Positions 16,389-25,357 of a DNA stretch of 64,000 bases are shown here, in pieces. The stretch comes from Hymenobacter caeli. GTDB taxonomy: Bacteria > Bacteroidota > Bacteroidia > Cytophagales > Hymenobacteraceae. Below the pieces are notes generated by a model. That model was given only the letters and a program-made list of their open reading frames with translations, was not told the DNA's origin and did no database searches. The stretch spans positions 62,001 to 126,000 of the forward strand of contig NZ_JABSNP010000005.1 of assembly GCF_013294115.1 (NCBI RefSeq), given 5' to 3'. Position 1 is the first letter of the stretch; each line of letters begins with the position of its first letter. The translations under genes and the position numbers were made by a program.

Positions 16389-17126
16389 ATGACAACAACC
16401 CGTTTGCTTACGACGGCCGCCTGCGTGCTGGCCCTGCTGGCCGGCCCGCCCCGCGCCGCCCACGCCCAGAAAGTGCGCCAGCCCACCGACGGCGGGCAGC
16501 CCGCCGCGGCCGCCCGCCCCGCCCGCCTGCAGCCGCTGTTCGGGGGCCTCACGCCGGCCCAGGCCACGGCGGCCTACGGGGCCGACAAGGTGGCGGCCAT
16601 TGCCAAAAGCTTCGCCTCGAAGGAGGAAGCCAGCGCATTTTTCGCCACCAAAGGCTACGAGTACCTCTCCGAAAACCAGCCCGATACGGCGGCGTACCGC
16701 TTCAACCTGGCCTGGCTCCTCAACCCCCGCAACGCCGACGCCTACCGGGGCCTGGGCGTGGTGGCCAGCAGCCAGCCCACCCCCGACGCCTCCATTGCCC
16801 TGCTGCTGCAAGCCCTGGCCCTGGCCCCCACCAACGCCCTGGTGCTGAGCGACCTGGGCACGAGCTACCTCATCCGCTACGGCACCGGCAAGAAAAAGAA
16901 AGACCTGGCTGTGGGCACGGAAACGCTCCAGCGGGCCGTGGCCGCCGACGCCACCAACGCCGTGGCCTGGCAGCAGCTGGCCCGCGGCTACTACTACCAG
17001 GAAAAATACCCCCAGGCCTGGGAAGCCGTGCACAAAGGCCAGGCCCTGAGCACCAGCAGCCTCGATTTCAGCCTCGTGAGCGACCTGCTCGCCAAGCAGC
17101 CCGACCCGCAAGGCACGTTCAAGTAA
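16389..17126 (+). CDS. Secreted tetratricopeptide-repeat protein
   Basis: A protein of 245 aa with a signal peptide ending near PPRAAHAQ (about residue 25). The mature part has repeated helix-turn-helix units typical of TPR: NLAWLLNPRNADAYRGLG, LLQALALAPTNALVLSDLG, LQRAVAADATNAVAWQQLA and the following unit, so four to five repeats from about residue 95. A GKKKKD insert interrupts the array near residue 175. TPR domains mediate protein-protein contacts, here in the periplasm. The ATG at 16389 lies 40 nt after a TACCTTTG promoter element, which supports this start over the longer frame from 16251. Function is otherwise unknown. Confidence 0.8.
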   Translation: MTTTRLLTTAACVLALLAGPPRAAHAQKVRQPTDGGQPAAAARPARLQPLFGGLTPAQATAAYGADKVAAIAKSFASKEEASAFFATKGYEYLSENQPDTAAYRFNLAWLLNPRNADAYRGLGVVASSQPTPDASIALLLQALALAPTNALVLSDLGTSYLIRYGTGKKKKDLAVGTETLQRAVAADATNAVAWQQLARGYYYQEKYPQAWEAVHKGQALSTSSLDFSLVSDLLAKQPDPQGTFK

Positions 17127-17383
17127 CGGGCCCCGGGCCACCGGCAGCGGGGCCACAACCACAAAAAAGCAGCCGCTCCGAGCGCATCAAAAGGCCCTGA
17201 ACTAACAGAACGGGGCGCAGCAAATAGCTGATTTACGCCAAGCTACGCAGCGGCTACAAGGCCCGGCCCGGCGTTTAAGGCGGCGGCGCTGTTCCGCCGC
17301 CCGCCCGCAGCGGCCGCCAATGCCGTACATGGCCGCTAACCGCCGGCAACCAGCCGGTTTCTTCGTCACCATTCGTCCGTTTC

Positions 17384-18142
17384 ATGCTTCCCGTTTTGCG
17401 CAATTGCCTGGCCGCTGGCCTGTTTGGTTTGACTTTGCTGGCCGGTAGCCCGGCGGCCGACGCCCAGGACGCGTCCCGGTCGCACGCCGTGGCCCGCCGC
17501 CGGCACCACGACCACTACGGCCGGGCCTACTACCTGGGGCCGCTGCGCGTGAGCGCCGGGGTGGGCACGGCCTTCTACAACGGCGACCTGGGCAACAGCC
17601 TGGGCGACGATTTCCTGGGCCCGGCCCTGAACCTGGGCGTGCTCTACGGCCTGGGGCCCCACTGGCGGGTGGGCGGCGAGCTGGGCTACTTCAGCATGGG
17701 GGCCCGCGACTACCTGCCGAGCCGGGGCCTGGCCTTCCACAGCAACAACGGCCTGGGCACGGTATTTTTCCGCTACGACCTGCTCGGCGACCCATCGGTG
17801 TACGCCACGCCCGGCACTACCCGGCGGGTGCAGCCCTTTGTGCAGGCCGGGCTGGGGGCGCTGCTCTACGACCCGCGGGCCTACCAGGGCACCCAGTCGC
17901 CCGACTCGAACACCCAGTACCTGCCCACCGAGCGCAACGACTACCCGGGCCTGGCGGCGGTGCTGCCCATCGGGGCGGGCGTGGTGGTGCCCCTCACCGA
18001 CCAGCTCAACCTCACCCTGGAGGGCAATTATTACCTCACCTCCACCGACTACCTCGACGACATCAGCCAACGCGGCAACCCCAACCAGAAAGACGGTTTC
18101 GGCACGCTCATGCTGAAGCTGGACTACGCCCTCGGGCACTGA
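17384..18142 (+). CDS. Outer-membrane beta-barrel protein
   Basis: A protein of 252 aa with a signal peptide (hydrophobic core LAAGLFGLTLLAG, cleavage probably after ADAQ near 29). The mature protein alternates aromatic/glycine strands: VSAGVGTAFYNGDLGN, NLGVLYGLGPHWRVGGELGYF, AGLGALLYDP, LNLTLEGNYYLTS. It ends in TLMLKLDYALGH, so it resembles small outer-membrane barrels of the OmpA-barrel/PorT type. It probably sits in the outer membrane with about eight strands; its role is unknown. About 257 nt of non-coding DNA separate it from the TPR gene. It converges on the M4 protease gene at a strong hairpin. Confidence 0.8.
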   Translation: MLPVLRNCLAAGLFGLTLLAGSPAADAQDASRSHAVARRRHHDHYGRAYYLGPLRVSAGVGTAFYNGDLGNSLGDDFLGPALNLGVLYGLGPHWRVGGELGYFSMGARDYLPSRGLAFHSNNGLGTVFFRYDLLGDPSVYATPGTTRRVQPFVQAGLGALLYDPRAYQGTQSPDSNTQYLPTERNDYPGLAAVLPIGAGVVVPLTDQLNLTLEGNYYLTSTDYLDDISQRGNPNQKDGFGTLMLKLDYALGH

Positions 18143-18152
18143 GTCCGGCAAC

Positions 18153-18209
18153 GGCCGGAACAACAAAGGGGCCCCCAGCAGTGCTGGGGGCCCCTTTGTT
18201 GTTCCGGCC
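18153..18209. terminator. Bidirectional terminator, near-perfect 27-bp stem
   Basis: The two halves of this segment are reverse complements with a tiny loop, centred on the GGGGGCCCC-rich core near 18181 and flanked by AACAAAG/CTTTGTT. It sits between the convergent barrel-protein and M4 protease genes and can serve both strands. Confidence 0.85.
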
Positions 18210-18225
18210 AATGGGCCAAGCGGGC

Positions 18226-20679
18226 TTAGCGTTTCACGAACCGCTCGTGGAACACCTTCTGGCCGTCGCTCACGGTGAGGGTGTAAAGGCCGTTGGCCAG
18301 GCCCGCCACGTTCAGTACGCCGTCGGCGTAGGGCACGGCCTGCCGGGCCCCGCGCACGTCGGTGACCTGCACGGAGACGGCCACGGCGCGGCCGGGCAGC
18401 ACCAGGCGCAGGGCGTCGGTGGCCGGGTTGGGGTACACCTGGAGCGTCTGGGCCACTTCGTTGCCGAGGGGGGTGCCGGTGAGGGTGGCCGGCTCGGCGG
18501 CGATGGCCGCGCCGCCGCTGATTTTCAGGGTGTAGTCCTCGGTTTCGCCGTAGCTGTAGCTGCCGCAGCTGGTGGTGGCACTGGCGTCGCTCATGATGAC
18601 GCGCAGGCGGGTGCTGCCGGTTTTGGCCGTGGCGGGCACCGTGAACGTGCTGGTGAGGGTGCCGGCGCTGCTGCTGCTGCCGCTCACCACCAGCTCGCCG
18701 GTGTCGGCAAAGTCGCCGTCCTGGTTGTAGTCGATGTAGATTTTCCAGTACTCGGTGTAGGCCGAGCTTTTGAAGCCGGCCGAGAAGCTGATGGTCTGGC
18801 TGGAACCGGCCGCCACGGTGGTGCTGGTGGCCGTGCCGTTGTAGTAGCCGCCGTCGGCCCCCGAGGTGCGGTTAATCGTGCCGAGCTTCACCAAATCCAC
18901 CCACTCGTAGGCCTGGCTGCTGCCCTTGATGGTGCAGTAAGTGCCGGTGGGCGGCGGGGCGGTGGTGGTGCCCACGCCCACGGCCGTCCAGGCGTTGGTT
19001 ACGGCCGTGGTTTGGGCAGACGTGGCCCCGTACAAATCGGTGGCCGCCTGGATGGAGTAGGTGCGGGCCTGGGCGTAGGTCGAGGAAGCCGTCATGTACA
19101 CGTCTTCCATGCGGAAGGTGATTTTGGCCGTGGCGTCCAGGCCAATGCCCGTCACGCTGTAGGCCGTGCCGGCCTCGTTGGTGCCCGACTTGCCCACGGC
19201 CACCAGGTAGTACCAGTAGTTGAGCACGCCCGAGTTGGTGTGCACGCCGCCCTGGTCGTTGGCGTTGGACGGCGACGTGGTGCTGGCCACCCAGTACTTG
19301 CCCTTGTAGAGCGCCGGCTGGCCGTACAGGTTGGGGTTGCTCATCGAGCGCAGGGCCCCGCCCTGCTTCATGATGTCCTCGCCGATGTCCCAGGTCGATT
19401 TGGTGAGGCCCAGCTTGTCGCAGGTGTACTTCTCGATGCTGGCCCCCCAGATGTCGGACAGGCCCTCGTTCATGGCCCCCGACTCGTTGGCGTAGGTGAG
19501 GTTAGCGGTGTTTTCGCACACGGCGTGGCCGATTTCGTGGCCGCACACGTCGAGGGCCGCCAGCGGCTTGAAGGTGGTGTAGCCGTCGCCGTAGGTCATC
19601 TCCGTGCCGTCCCAGTAGGCGTTTTCGTAGCCCTTGCCGTCGCCGGGCGTGTCGTCGAAGTGCACGTAGCTCTTGATTTTGGCGCCCGCGTTGTCGTAGC
19701 TGTTGCGGGCGTGCACGGCCTTCCAGTAGTCGTAGGTGCTCTGGGCCCCGAAGTGGGCGTCGCCGGCCACGTTGTCGTAGTTGGCGTTGTTGTACTCCGT
19801 GGCGGTCCAGCTGTTGTCGGCGTCGATGAAATCGGTGGCCGACGTGTAGCTGTTGCTCTTCTTGCAGTTGTAGGTTTCGATGCCGTTGCCGCGGGTGTAC
19901 TCGCGCAGGTGGTAGCCGCCGGTGGCCGTTTCGTCGGGCAGCGCGCGGGTGCCGCTGTAGGCGGTGGCAAAGGTGGCCGTGGCCCCGGTGGCGTGCTTGA
20001 TGATGGCGTCTTGCAGCACCACTTTGCCGCTGCGGGCGTCCACGTACACGTAGGCGCGGCTCACCGGCTGCTGGGCGTAGATGTTGAACTTGTAGGCCAG
20101 CACCGGCTGGTCGGTTTGCAGGTCGCGCACAATTACCAGCTCGCCCTGGGGGCGGTAGGTGGCGCGGGGGTCGCCCTGCGCGGCTTGCAGGCCGGCCTCG
20201 GCGGCGGCGTCCTGCCACATGTACTTGGCGGCCCCCACGCGGGCCAGGGCGTTGTCGAGGGCCGCGGCCACGCCCAGCACGGGCGTGGTGTTCAGCCCGG
20301 CCAGCTGCTCGTAGTCGCCGCTGATGCTTTCCACCGCGCCGCCCCGGGCGTGCACCGTGTAGGCGGCGTGCTCCACCCGAATGCCCTTGTAGTACTGCGC
20401 GTACTTCTGGTGGGTGAAGCCCAGCGCGTCGGTTTCCACGCGGGTGGGCAGCATCTTGTCGTCCACGCCCAGGGCCAGCTGCTGGCGCAGCACCTGCTCG
20501 CCGTCGGCGGTGCCGCGGTAGGCCGCCTTGCCAGCGGCGCTAAACTGCACCAGTTCGGGCTGACCGTGGGGGCCCACCACTTTGTTTTGGACGCGCGGGG
20601 CGTCCTGGGCCTGCGCGGCGGTAGCGGCCGCGAAGGAGCCAAGCAAAAGCATTGCTTTGGCAGCGTAGTTTTTCCTCAT
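18226..20679 (-). CDS. Thermolysin-like M4 metalloprotease, T9SS-exported
   Basis: A protein of 817 aa. The signal peptide (LLLGSFAAATAAQAQ) is followed by an FTP/PepSY propeptide (about 30-230), then the M4 catalytic domain with VCGHEIGHAV (zinc ligands and catalytic Glu, about residue 378) and NEGLSDIWG (third zinc ligand about 20 residues later). The C-terminal M4 helical domain contains GVHTNSGVLNYWYYL. A GEVED-type beta domain follows (IYIDYNQDGDFADTGE, about 630-710), and the protein ends in a T9SS type A sorting domain (LQVYPNPATDALRL to the end, about 735-817). It is made as a zymogen, secreted through T9SS and surface-attached or released; it degrades proteins at hydrophobic residues. 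The start at 20679 (MRKNYAAKAMLLLG) was chosen for the signal peptide. Confidence 0.92.
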   Translation of the reverse strand: MRKNYAAKAMLLLGSFAAATAAQAQDAPRVQNKVVGPHGQPELVQFSAAGKAAYRGTADGEQVLRQQLALGVDDKMLPTRVETDALGFTHQKYAQYYKGIRVEHAAYTVHARGGAVESISGDYEQLAGLNTTPVLGVAAALDNALARVGAAKYMWQDAAAEAGLQAAQGDPRATYRPQGELVIVRDLQTDQPVLAYKFNIYAQQPVSRAYVYVDARSGKVVLQDAIIKHATGATATFATAYSGTRALPDETATGGYHLREYTRGNGIETYNCKKSNSYTSATDFIDADNSWTATEYNNANYDNVAGDAHFGAQSTYDYWKAVHARNSYDNAGAKIKSYVHFDDTPGDGKGYENAYWDGTEMTYGDGYTTFKPLAALDVCGHEIGHAVCENTANLTYANESGAMNEGLSDIWGASIEKYTCDKLGLTKSTWDIGEDIMKQGGALRSMSNPNLYGQPALYKGKYWVASTTSPSNANDQGGVHTNSGVLNYWYYLVAVGKSGTNEAGTAYSVTGIGLDATAKITFRMEDVYMTASSTYAQARTYSIQAATDLYGATSAQTTAVTNAWTAVGVGTTTAPPPTGTYCTIKGSSQAYEWVDLVKLGTINRTSGADGGYYNGTATSTTVAAGSSQTISFSAGFKSSAYTEYWKIYIDYNQDGDFADTGELVVSGSSSSAGTLTSTFTVPATAKTGSTRLRVIMSDASATTSCGSYSYGETEDYTLKISGGAAIAAEPATLTGTPLGNEVAQTLQVYPNPATDALRLVLPGRAVAVSVQVTDVRGARQAVPYADGVLNVAGLANGLYTLTVSDGQKVFHERFVKR

Positions 20680-20910
20680 GTAAGGCAGGGTTAGTTTGGA
20701 AAAAGGGGTTGTGGGAAGGCGGCCGTTAAGCCGTAAGAATCCGCAACTTATGCCATTTCCTAATTTTAACTTCACCTTGACAGTAAAAAACTTAGCAATG
20801 ACAAAATATTGTTACCATGAATACAATTTTATCTTAATCTGCTCATATCATATTATGATACAGAATCCAGAAAAATTATAGCTTTATTCAAGTCCTTGAT
20901 TACAAGGCAA

Positions 20911-22245
20911 CTATTTCACTTTGCGGCTGAGGTAATCCGCGGCCAGCGTGGACAGGGTTTTTACGCCCAATTCCAGGCCGCTCTCGTCAATTTTGAAGCC
21001 GGCGGTGTGGTGGTCGGCGGTGGTGGCCGGGTCGGTGCCGGGCGTCATGCCGCCCACGAACAGGAACAGGCCGGGCACCTTCTCCTCGTAGAAGGAAAAG
21101 TCCTCGGCCCCGGTCACGGCCTTGATTTCGCGCACGTTGGCCGCGCCCGCCACGGCTTGCAGCGTGGGCAGCATCTGGGCCGTCAGGGCGGGGCTGTTGA
21201 CGGTGATGGGCACGTAGGGCTCGATGGTGACGTCGGCCGTGGCCCCGGCGCTTTCGGCGATGTTGGTGGCGATGCGGCGCACCGAGGCCCAGATTTGCTG
21301 CTGCACCGCCGGGCTCAGGGCCCGGATGGTGCCGCTCAGCTCCACGTCGGGCGGGATGACGTTGTAGCGCACGCCGCCGTTGACGGTGCCCACCGTCACC
21401 ACGGCCGCGTCGTCGATCAGCTTCACCTGGCGGCTCACGATGGTTTGCAGGCCCAGGATGATTTGGGCGGCCGTCACCACCGGGTCCACGCTGTTCCAGG
21501 GGGCGGCCCCGTGCGCCCCCTTGCCGTGCACCTTGATGGTGAAGCGGTCGGAGCTGGCCATTTCGCCGCCCGGGCGGTACGTCAGCTTGCCCACCTCGGT
21601 CTGGGCGTTGATGTGCACGCCGAACACGGCGTCCACCTTGGGGTTTTCCATCACGCCTTCCTTCACCATCAGCTTGGCCCCGCCCTCGGTGCCGGGCACC
21701 GAGCCTTCCTCGGCGGGCTGGAAGATGAACTTGACGGTGCCGGGCAGGTCTTTTTTCACCTGGGCCAGCACCTCGGCCGTGCCCATGAGCATGGCCACGT
21801 GGGTGTCGTGGCCGCAGGCGTGCATCACGCCCACGGGCTGGCCCAGGTAGGTGGTTTTCGCGGTGGAGGCAAAGGCCAGGCCGCTGGTTTCCACCAGGGG
21901 CAGGCCGTCCATGTCGGCCCGCAGGGCCACCACGGGCCCCGGCTTGCCGCCGCGCAAAATGCCCACCACGCCGGTGCGGGCCACGCCGGTGGTCACCTCC
22001 AGGCCCAGCTTTTTGAGGTGCGCGGCCACCAGGGCGGCGGTGCGGGTTTCCTCGTTGCCCAGCTCGGGGTGCTCGTGGATGTCGCGCCGCCAGGCAATGA
22101 CCTTGGCTTCTTCGGCCTTGGCCAGCTGGGCGATGCGGGCGTCGAGGGCGGCGTTTTGGGCCGTGGCGGCCAGGGGCCCCAACAGGGCCCCCAACCCGAG
22201 AGCGGCCCCGCGCAAGGCGGGGCGGTGGAGTAGCAAAAAGGTCAT
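20911..22245 (-). CDS. M20 family amidohydrolase (IAA-amino acid/hippurate hydrolase type), secreted
   Basis: A protein of 444 aa with an N-terminal signal peptide (LRGAALGLGALLGPLAATAQ). The M20D features are all visible: RRDIHEHPELGNEE near residue 55, VVALRADMDGLPL, HACGHDTHVAMLMG with the metal-binding Cys and His, FIFQPAEEG with the catalytic Glu pair, and the C-terminal ITGAEDFSFY-like VTGAEDFSFYEEKVPG. The inserted dimerisation domain lies between about residues 215 and 330. By family it removes the N-acyl group from N-acyl amino acids with a dinuclear metal centre. The signal peptide places it in the periplasm. It is separated from the M4 protease gene by 231 nt of AT-rich DNA. Confidence 0.9.
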   Translation of the reverse strand: MTFLLLHRPALRGAALGLGALLGPLAATAQNAALDARIAQLAKAEEAKVIAWRRDIHEHPELGNEETRTAALVAAHLKKLGLEVTTGVARTGVVGILRGGKPGPVVALRADMDGLPLVETSGLAFASTAKTTYLGQPVGVMHACGHDTHVAMLMGTAEVLAQVKKDLPGTVKFIFQPAEEGSVPGTEGGAKLMVKEGVMENPKVDAVFGVHINAQTEVGKLTYRPGGEMASSDRFTIKVHGKGAHGAAPWNSVDPVVTAAQIILGLQTIVSRQVKLIDDAAVVTVGTVNGGVRYNVIPPDVELSGTIRALSPAVQQQIWASVRRIATNIAESAGATADVTIEPYVPITVNSPALTAQMLPTLQAVAGAANVREIKAVTGAEDFSFYEEKVPGLFLFVGGMTPGTDPATTADHHTAGFKIDESGLELGVKTLSTLAADYLSRKVK

Positions 22246-22320
22246 GGCAGCTTGTGACGAAGAGGTTACGGCGCGGGGCCAATGTTACGGCAATGTAAGG
22301 TGGGGGGCACGTTTGCGCCG

Positions 22321-22328
22321 TATTTTTG
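22321..22328 (+). promoter_or_regulatory. Bacteroidota -7 promoter element
   Basis: TATTTTTG matches TAnnTTTG and lies 43 nt ahead of the ATG of the PAP2-like gene. Confidence 0.5.
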
Positions 22329-22371
22329 TTATTCCGTCAAGCTCAACACTCCGTTATTCCGGCCGTTTACC

Positions 22372-23049
22372 ATGCGTGTTTCGTTGCCCGCCGCCGTCTC
22401 CACTTCCGCCGAAGCCCCGGCCTACACCTGGCCCGGGGCCTGGGCCCAGCCGGGCTACCGCGGGCGGCTGCTGCTGGCGCTGCTGCTCATTTTTGGGGCC
22501 CTGGTGCCGGCCTGCGCCCCGTTCTACCAGTTCATCCAGCACCGGGCGGGCCACCCCCTGCCCGACCCGCTGCTGGCCCGCGTGCCGGCCCACGACGTGG
22601 CCAGCCCCATCTTCCTGCTGATGTACGGCAGCTGCATCGCGGCCGTGGGCTGGCTGCTGGCGCGGCCCCAGCTGCTGGTGCGCGGCGTGTGGGCCTACCT
22701 GTTTTTGCAGCTGCTGCGCATGGCCACCATCTGGGTACTGCCGCTGGAGCCGCCCGCGGGCATCCTGCCCTTCCCCGACCCGTTCACGGAGCACCTGTTC
22801 CACGTGTCCACCGCCATTCCCATCACCAAGGACCTGTTTTTTTCGGGCCACACGGCCACCGTGGTGCTGCTGGCGCTGGCCGTGCGCGGCCGCTGGGGGC
22901 GGCTGGTGCTCGGCCTGGTGGCCGCGGCCGTCGGCGTGCTGGTGCTGGTGCAGCACGTGCATTATATCTACGACGTGCTGGGGGCCCCGCTCTTCGCCTG
23001 GCTGGCCTACTGGCTGGCGGGCCGGGTATGGCCGCCGGCGCGGGACTAA
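22372..23049 (+). CDS. PAP2/sphingomyelin-synthase-like membrane phosphatase
   Basis: A protein of 225 aa with about six hydrophobic segments. The phosphatase motifs are ITKDLFFSGHTATVVLL (C2, with the catalytic His of SGHT, about residue 160) and VQHVHYIYDVLGAP (C3, H-x3-D variant, about 200). These match the PAP2-C/sphingomyelin synthase-related branch rather than classical PAP2 with its N-terminal KxxxxxxRP motif, which is not seen. By family it hydrolyses or transfers phospho-head groups on lipids at the outer face of the inner membrane. The ATG at 22372 was chosen from the promoter position and the first clear N-terminus MRVSLPAAVSTS. Possible roles are lipid phosphate or undecaprenyl diphosphate dephosphorylation. 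Confidence 0.8.
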   Translation: MRVSLPAAVSTSAEAPAYTWPGAWAQPGYRGRLLLALLLIFGALVPACAPFYQFIQHRAGHPLPDPLLARVPAHDVASPIFLLMYGSCIAAVGWLLARPQLLVRGVWAYLFLQLLRMATIWVLPLEPPAGILPFPDPFTEHLFHVSTAIPITKDLFFSGHTATVVLLALAVRGRWGRLVLGLVAAAVGVLVLVQHVHYIYDVLGAPLFAWLAYWLAGRVWPPARD

Positions 23050-23057
23050 TTCGTTCT

Positions 23058-23116
23058 GCCGAAAAGCCCGGGGCCCCGAGAGCAAAAGCTGCTTTCGGGG
23101 CCCCGGGCTTTTCGGC
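23058..23116. terminator. Bidirectional terminator hairpin
   Basis: A GC-rich stem of about 22 bp (CCGAAAAGCCCGGGGCCCCGA and its complement) with a loop of about 14 nt, between the convergent PAP2-like and PhyH genes. Confidence 0.8.
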
Positions 23117-23210
23117 GGAACAGGACTGCTAATATTCCTCGTGGCGGCCCGCGGCAAGCTGCCGGGCAACTTACCTAGCCAACCATTTAACAATTAAGCC
23201 ATTAAACAAT

Positions 23211-24026
23211 CTATTTTACCAAGTGCAAAAAGCGCAGGTAGAACGGCGTGGGGCTGTCTTCGCTCTTGGGCTGGTACTTGCCCGAGATGATGGGCACGTA
23301 CATCACGCGGCGGCGCGACGCTTCGCCCACCAGCGGCGACTGGGCCACGCGGTGCCACATGCGGCCGTCGTGCACGGTGAGGTCGCCGGCTTCGGTTTCC
23401 ACGGCCACCTCGTCGGGGTCGTCGAACACGTCCTTGTAGTATTTTTTGCGGAACAGCATCTTGCCCAGGCCCTGGCGGTGGGTGCCGGGCAGCAGGCGCA
23501 GGCCGCCGTTGGTGGCGGGGTTGTGGTCGAGGTGCAGGCCCACGTTCAGCATGGGCCCGATGCGCTTGCCGTAGAACACGTCGCGCAGCGAGTCGGTGTG
23601 CCAGCCCATCTGGCTGAACTCCGAGCCGGGAATGTTCACGTAGTGGTTCATCACGAGGCCATCCTTCTCGTTTTCGCCCACGCGGCCGCCTTCGGCTTCG
23701 AGCAACGGAAACAGCGCCTTGAAGCGCGGGTCTTGCAGCAACTCGTGCAGCAACGGGTGGTGCTGCGAGGTGAAGGCAAAGCGCTGCACGATGCGGGAGC
23801 CGTCCACGTCCTGCCCGTACTTGATGGGCACGCCGTTCACTTTCTCCACGCCCTCGGCCAGCCAATGGCGCTGCACTTCCTGGGTAGCGTGCAGGATGTC
23901 CTGCACCTGGGCCGCCGTGGCAAACGGCCGGAAGTGCAGAAAGCCGTGTTTGGAGAAGAAAGCCCGCTGCTCCGTGGTGAGGGTGGCACCAAGGGTGAAG
24001 CGGGGGTATTCGGACGATGAAGACAT
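23211..24026 (-). CDS. Phytanoyl-CoA dioxygenase (PhyH) family Fe(II)/2-oxoglutarate oxygenase
   Basis: A protein of 271 aa. The facial triad is readable: MGWHTDSLRD carries the H-x-D pair (about residue 138) and VHDGRMWHRVAQSP carries the distal His (about 220), with an Arg shortly after (SRRRVMY) suited to bind 2-oxoglutarate. NGGLRLLPGTHRQGLG is the usual strand preceding it. By family it hydroxylates an organic substrate using O2 and 2-oxoglutarate; which substrate is unknown. The start at 24026 (MSSSSEYPRFTLGAT) lies about 50 nt from a TACCTTTG element on the minus strand at 24072-24079; the longer frame to 24122 is unlikely. Confidence 0.87.
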   Translation of the reverse strand: MSSSSEYPRFTLGATLTTEQRAFFSKHGFLHFRPFATAAQVQDILHATQEVQRHWLAEGVEKVNGVPIKYGQDVDGSRIVQRFAFTSQHHPLLHELLQDPRFKALFPLLEAEGGRVGENEKDGLVMNHYVNIPGSEFSQMGWHTDSLRDVFYGKRIGPMLNVGLHLDHNPATNGGLRLLPGTHRQGLGKMLFRKKYYKDVFDDPDEVAVETEAGDLTVHDGRMWHRVAQSPLVGEASRRRVMYVPIISGKYQPKSEDSPTPFYLRFLHLVK

Positions 24027-24071
24027 AATGAAGACGAAGCGGTAGACTGGCAGCCCCAGCCCAACAGCACA

Positions 24072-24079
24072 CAAAGGTA
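24072..24079 (-). promoter_or_regulatory. Bacteroidota -7 promoter element for the PhyH gene
   Basis: On the minus strand this reads TACCTTTG, matching TAnnTTTG, about 46 nt upstream of the chosen start. Confidence 0.55.
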
Positions 24080-24455
24080 ACACAGGGCCGGCCGGGGTCG
24101 GTGCGCACCTGTGGCGCAACACCGGCCGCTGGTATCGGCGCGGGCCGGCTATTTACGCAAGGCGTAACCAAACAGATGAAGACCTGTGGCCGCTTACCGG
24201 CCGCCGGGCAGCGCCGGCGCGCGGCCGCGCGGGCCAACGACCAGGCCGCTGCCAATCAGCCGTTTATAGGCTCATGCCCCGGCGGGCCGCCCCGTTGGGG
24301 GGGCGGGGCAAGCCGCGCCGGACGGGCCGCACGCGCCGGGGCCCGGCGGCCCCGGGCCATAAGCGCGGTTTATGCGGCACGCACAATAATCAATTGCCTG
24401 CGCGGCCCCCGGCCGGAAAATCAGTACCTTTTCGAGCCCCACCGCGCCGCCCAAC
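24080..24455. other. Non-coding stretch between divergent PhyH and TonB-like genes
   Basis: About 375 nt, GC-rich in its middle, with no supported gene. A plus-strand frame from 24101 runs through it but is arginine/proline-rich and overlaps the TonB-like gene in another frame. A TACCTTTT at 24425-24432, about 24 nt before the TonB-like ATG, is a weak promoter candidate. Confidence 0.45.
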
Positions 24456-25313
24456 ATGTTGCTCCTGCCCGCCTTCCACGCCCGCCTGCTGCCGTGCTCC
24501 GAAAGCTGGGACGCCCTGACGCCCCAGGCCCAGGGCCGCCACTGCGCCCGCTGCCAGCGCGTGGTGCACGATTTCAGCCAGTCCACGAACCCCACCGCCG
24601 ACCTGGCCGCCGCCCGCGCCGCGGCACCCGACGGGCGCGTGTGCGGCCACTTCGCCGGGGCCCAGGTGCAGCCCCCCCCGCCCCTCACGCGGCGGCTGCG
24701 CTGGTTTGTGGTGGCGTTGGTGCTGGTGGTGGCCCAGGGGTTGAGCGCGCAGGAGGCGCTGGCGCAGGTGCGGCAGGGGGCGCGGGGGAAGGCGGTGAAG
24801 TCAGCGGAGTTATTGGGCGATGCTAAAGAGTTACCCAATAGAAAACAGCCCAGTGAACCATCTTCAACAGATTTAGAAGAACTGCAGCCGAAACAATACG
24901 CTGCGGATGGACAGGTTTATACCATGGGCGAGATTACCGAACCAGTGCCCAGGAACTACCCTAGGCACTACATAGAACAAATGCCTACATTCAAAAAGCA
25001 AGGGTTCAACAGTGGCAGTTCTGGCATAGTAGATTACATCCAGCGCAACATTCAGTACCAACCAAATTTCCCCGACGGAAAAGTCTTCGTCACTTTTACC
25101 GTCGACACGGCTGGCCTTGTGCAGCAACCTATTGTAGTCAAAGGTTTGTCGCCAGCCGCCGATGCCGAAGTTCTTCGGGTAATAAAGGCAATGGATGGAT
25201 TTACGCCCGGAATGAGCCGCGGTCGGCCAGTTGCCATACCGTACACCTTGCCGATTACTTTCAAAAACCCAAGCCTTCCACCCCATAATCCTGCACCTTC
25301 GCCGGGGCCCTGA
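24456..25313 (+). CDS. TonB-like energy-transducer protein with N-terminal Cys-rich motif
   Basis: A protein of 285 aa. Residues 1-75 contain a Cys/His-rich motif (LLPCSESWDAL, RHCARCQRVVHDFSQ, GRVCGHFAG) that recurs at the N-terminus of many Hymenobacter-type transducers and could bind zinc. One membrane helix follows (LRWFVVALVLVVAQGLSA, about 81-98), then a periplasmic linker, then a TonB C-terminal domain (about 190-275: FPDGKVFVTFTVDTAGLV, ADAEVLRVIKAMDGFTPG). It should span the inner membrane and contact TonB-dependent outer-membrane receptors. There is no Pro-rich spacer as in classical TonB, and no ExbBD genes are nearby. The DNA drops sharply in GC after about 24,800, so the C-terminal two thirds may have a different origin from the N-terminal third. 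Confidence 0.78.
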   Translation: MLLLPAFHARLLPCSESWDALTPQAQGRHCARCQRVVHDFSQSTNPTADLAAARAAAPDGRVCGHFAGAQVQPPPPLTRRLRWFVVALVLVVAQGLSAQEALAQVRQGARGKAVKSAELLGDAKELPNRKQPSEPSSTDLEELQPKQYAADGQVYTMGEITEPVPRNYPRHYIEQMPTFKKQGFNSGSSGIVDYIQRNIQYQPNFPDGKVFVTFTVDTAGLVQQPIVVKGLSPAADAEVLRVIKAMDGFTPGMSRGRPVAIPYTLPITFKNPSLPPHNPAPSPGP

Positions 25314-25357
25314 TTGGAGTACAAGCGGCACCTTACTTTTATTAACCCCGATTCCCG

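Noticed and set aside
18181..20694. An 837-codon open frame opposite the M4 protease
   Set aside because: The minus strand encodes a complete M4 protease with catalytic motifs; the plus frame starts inside the terminator.
24101..24826. A 241-codon plus-strand frame overlapping the TonB-like gene
   Set aside because: Low-complexity Arg/Pro/Gly composition, and the overlapping frame has the Cys motif, membrane helix and TonB domain.
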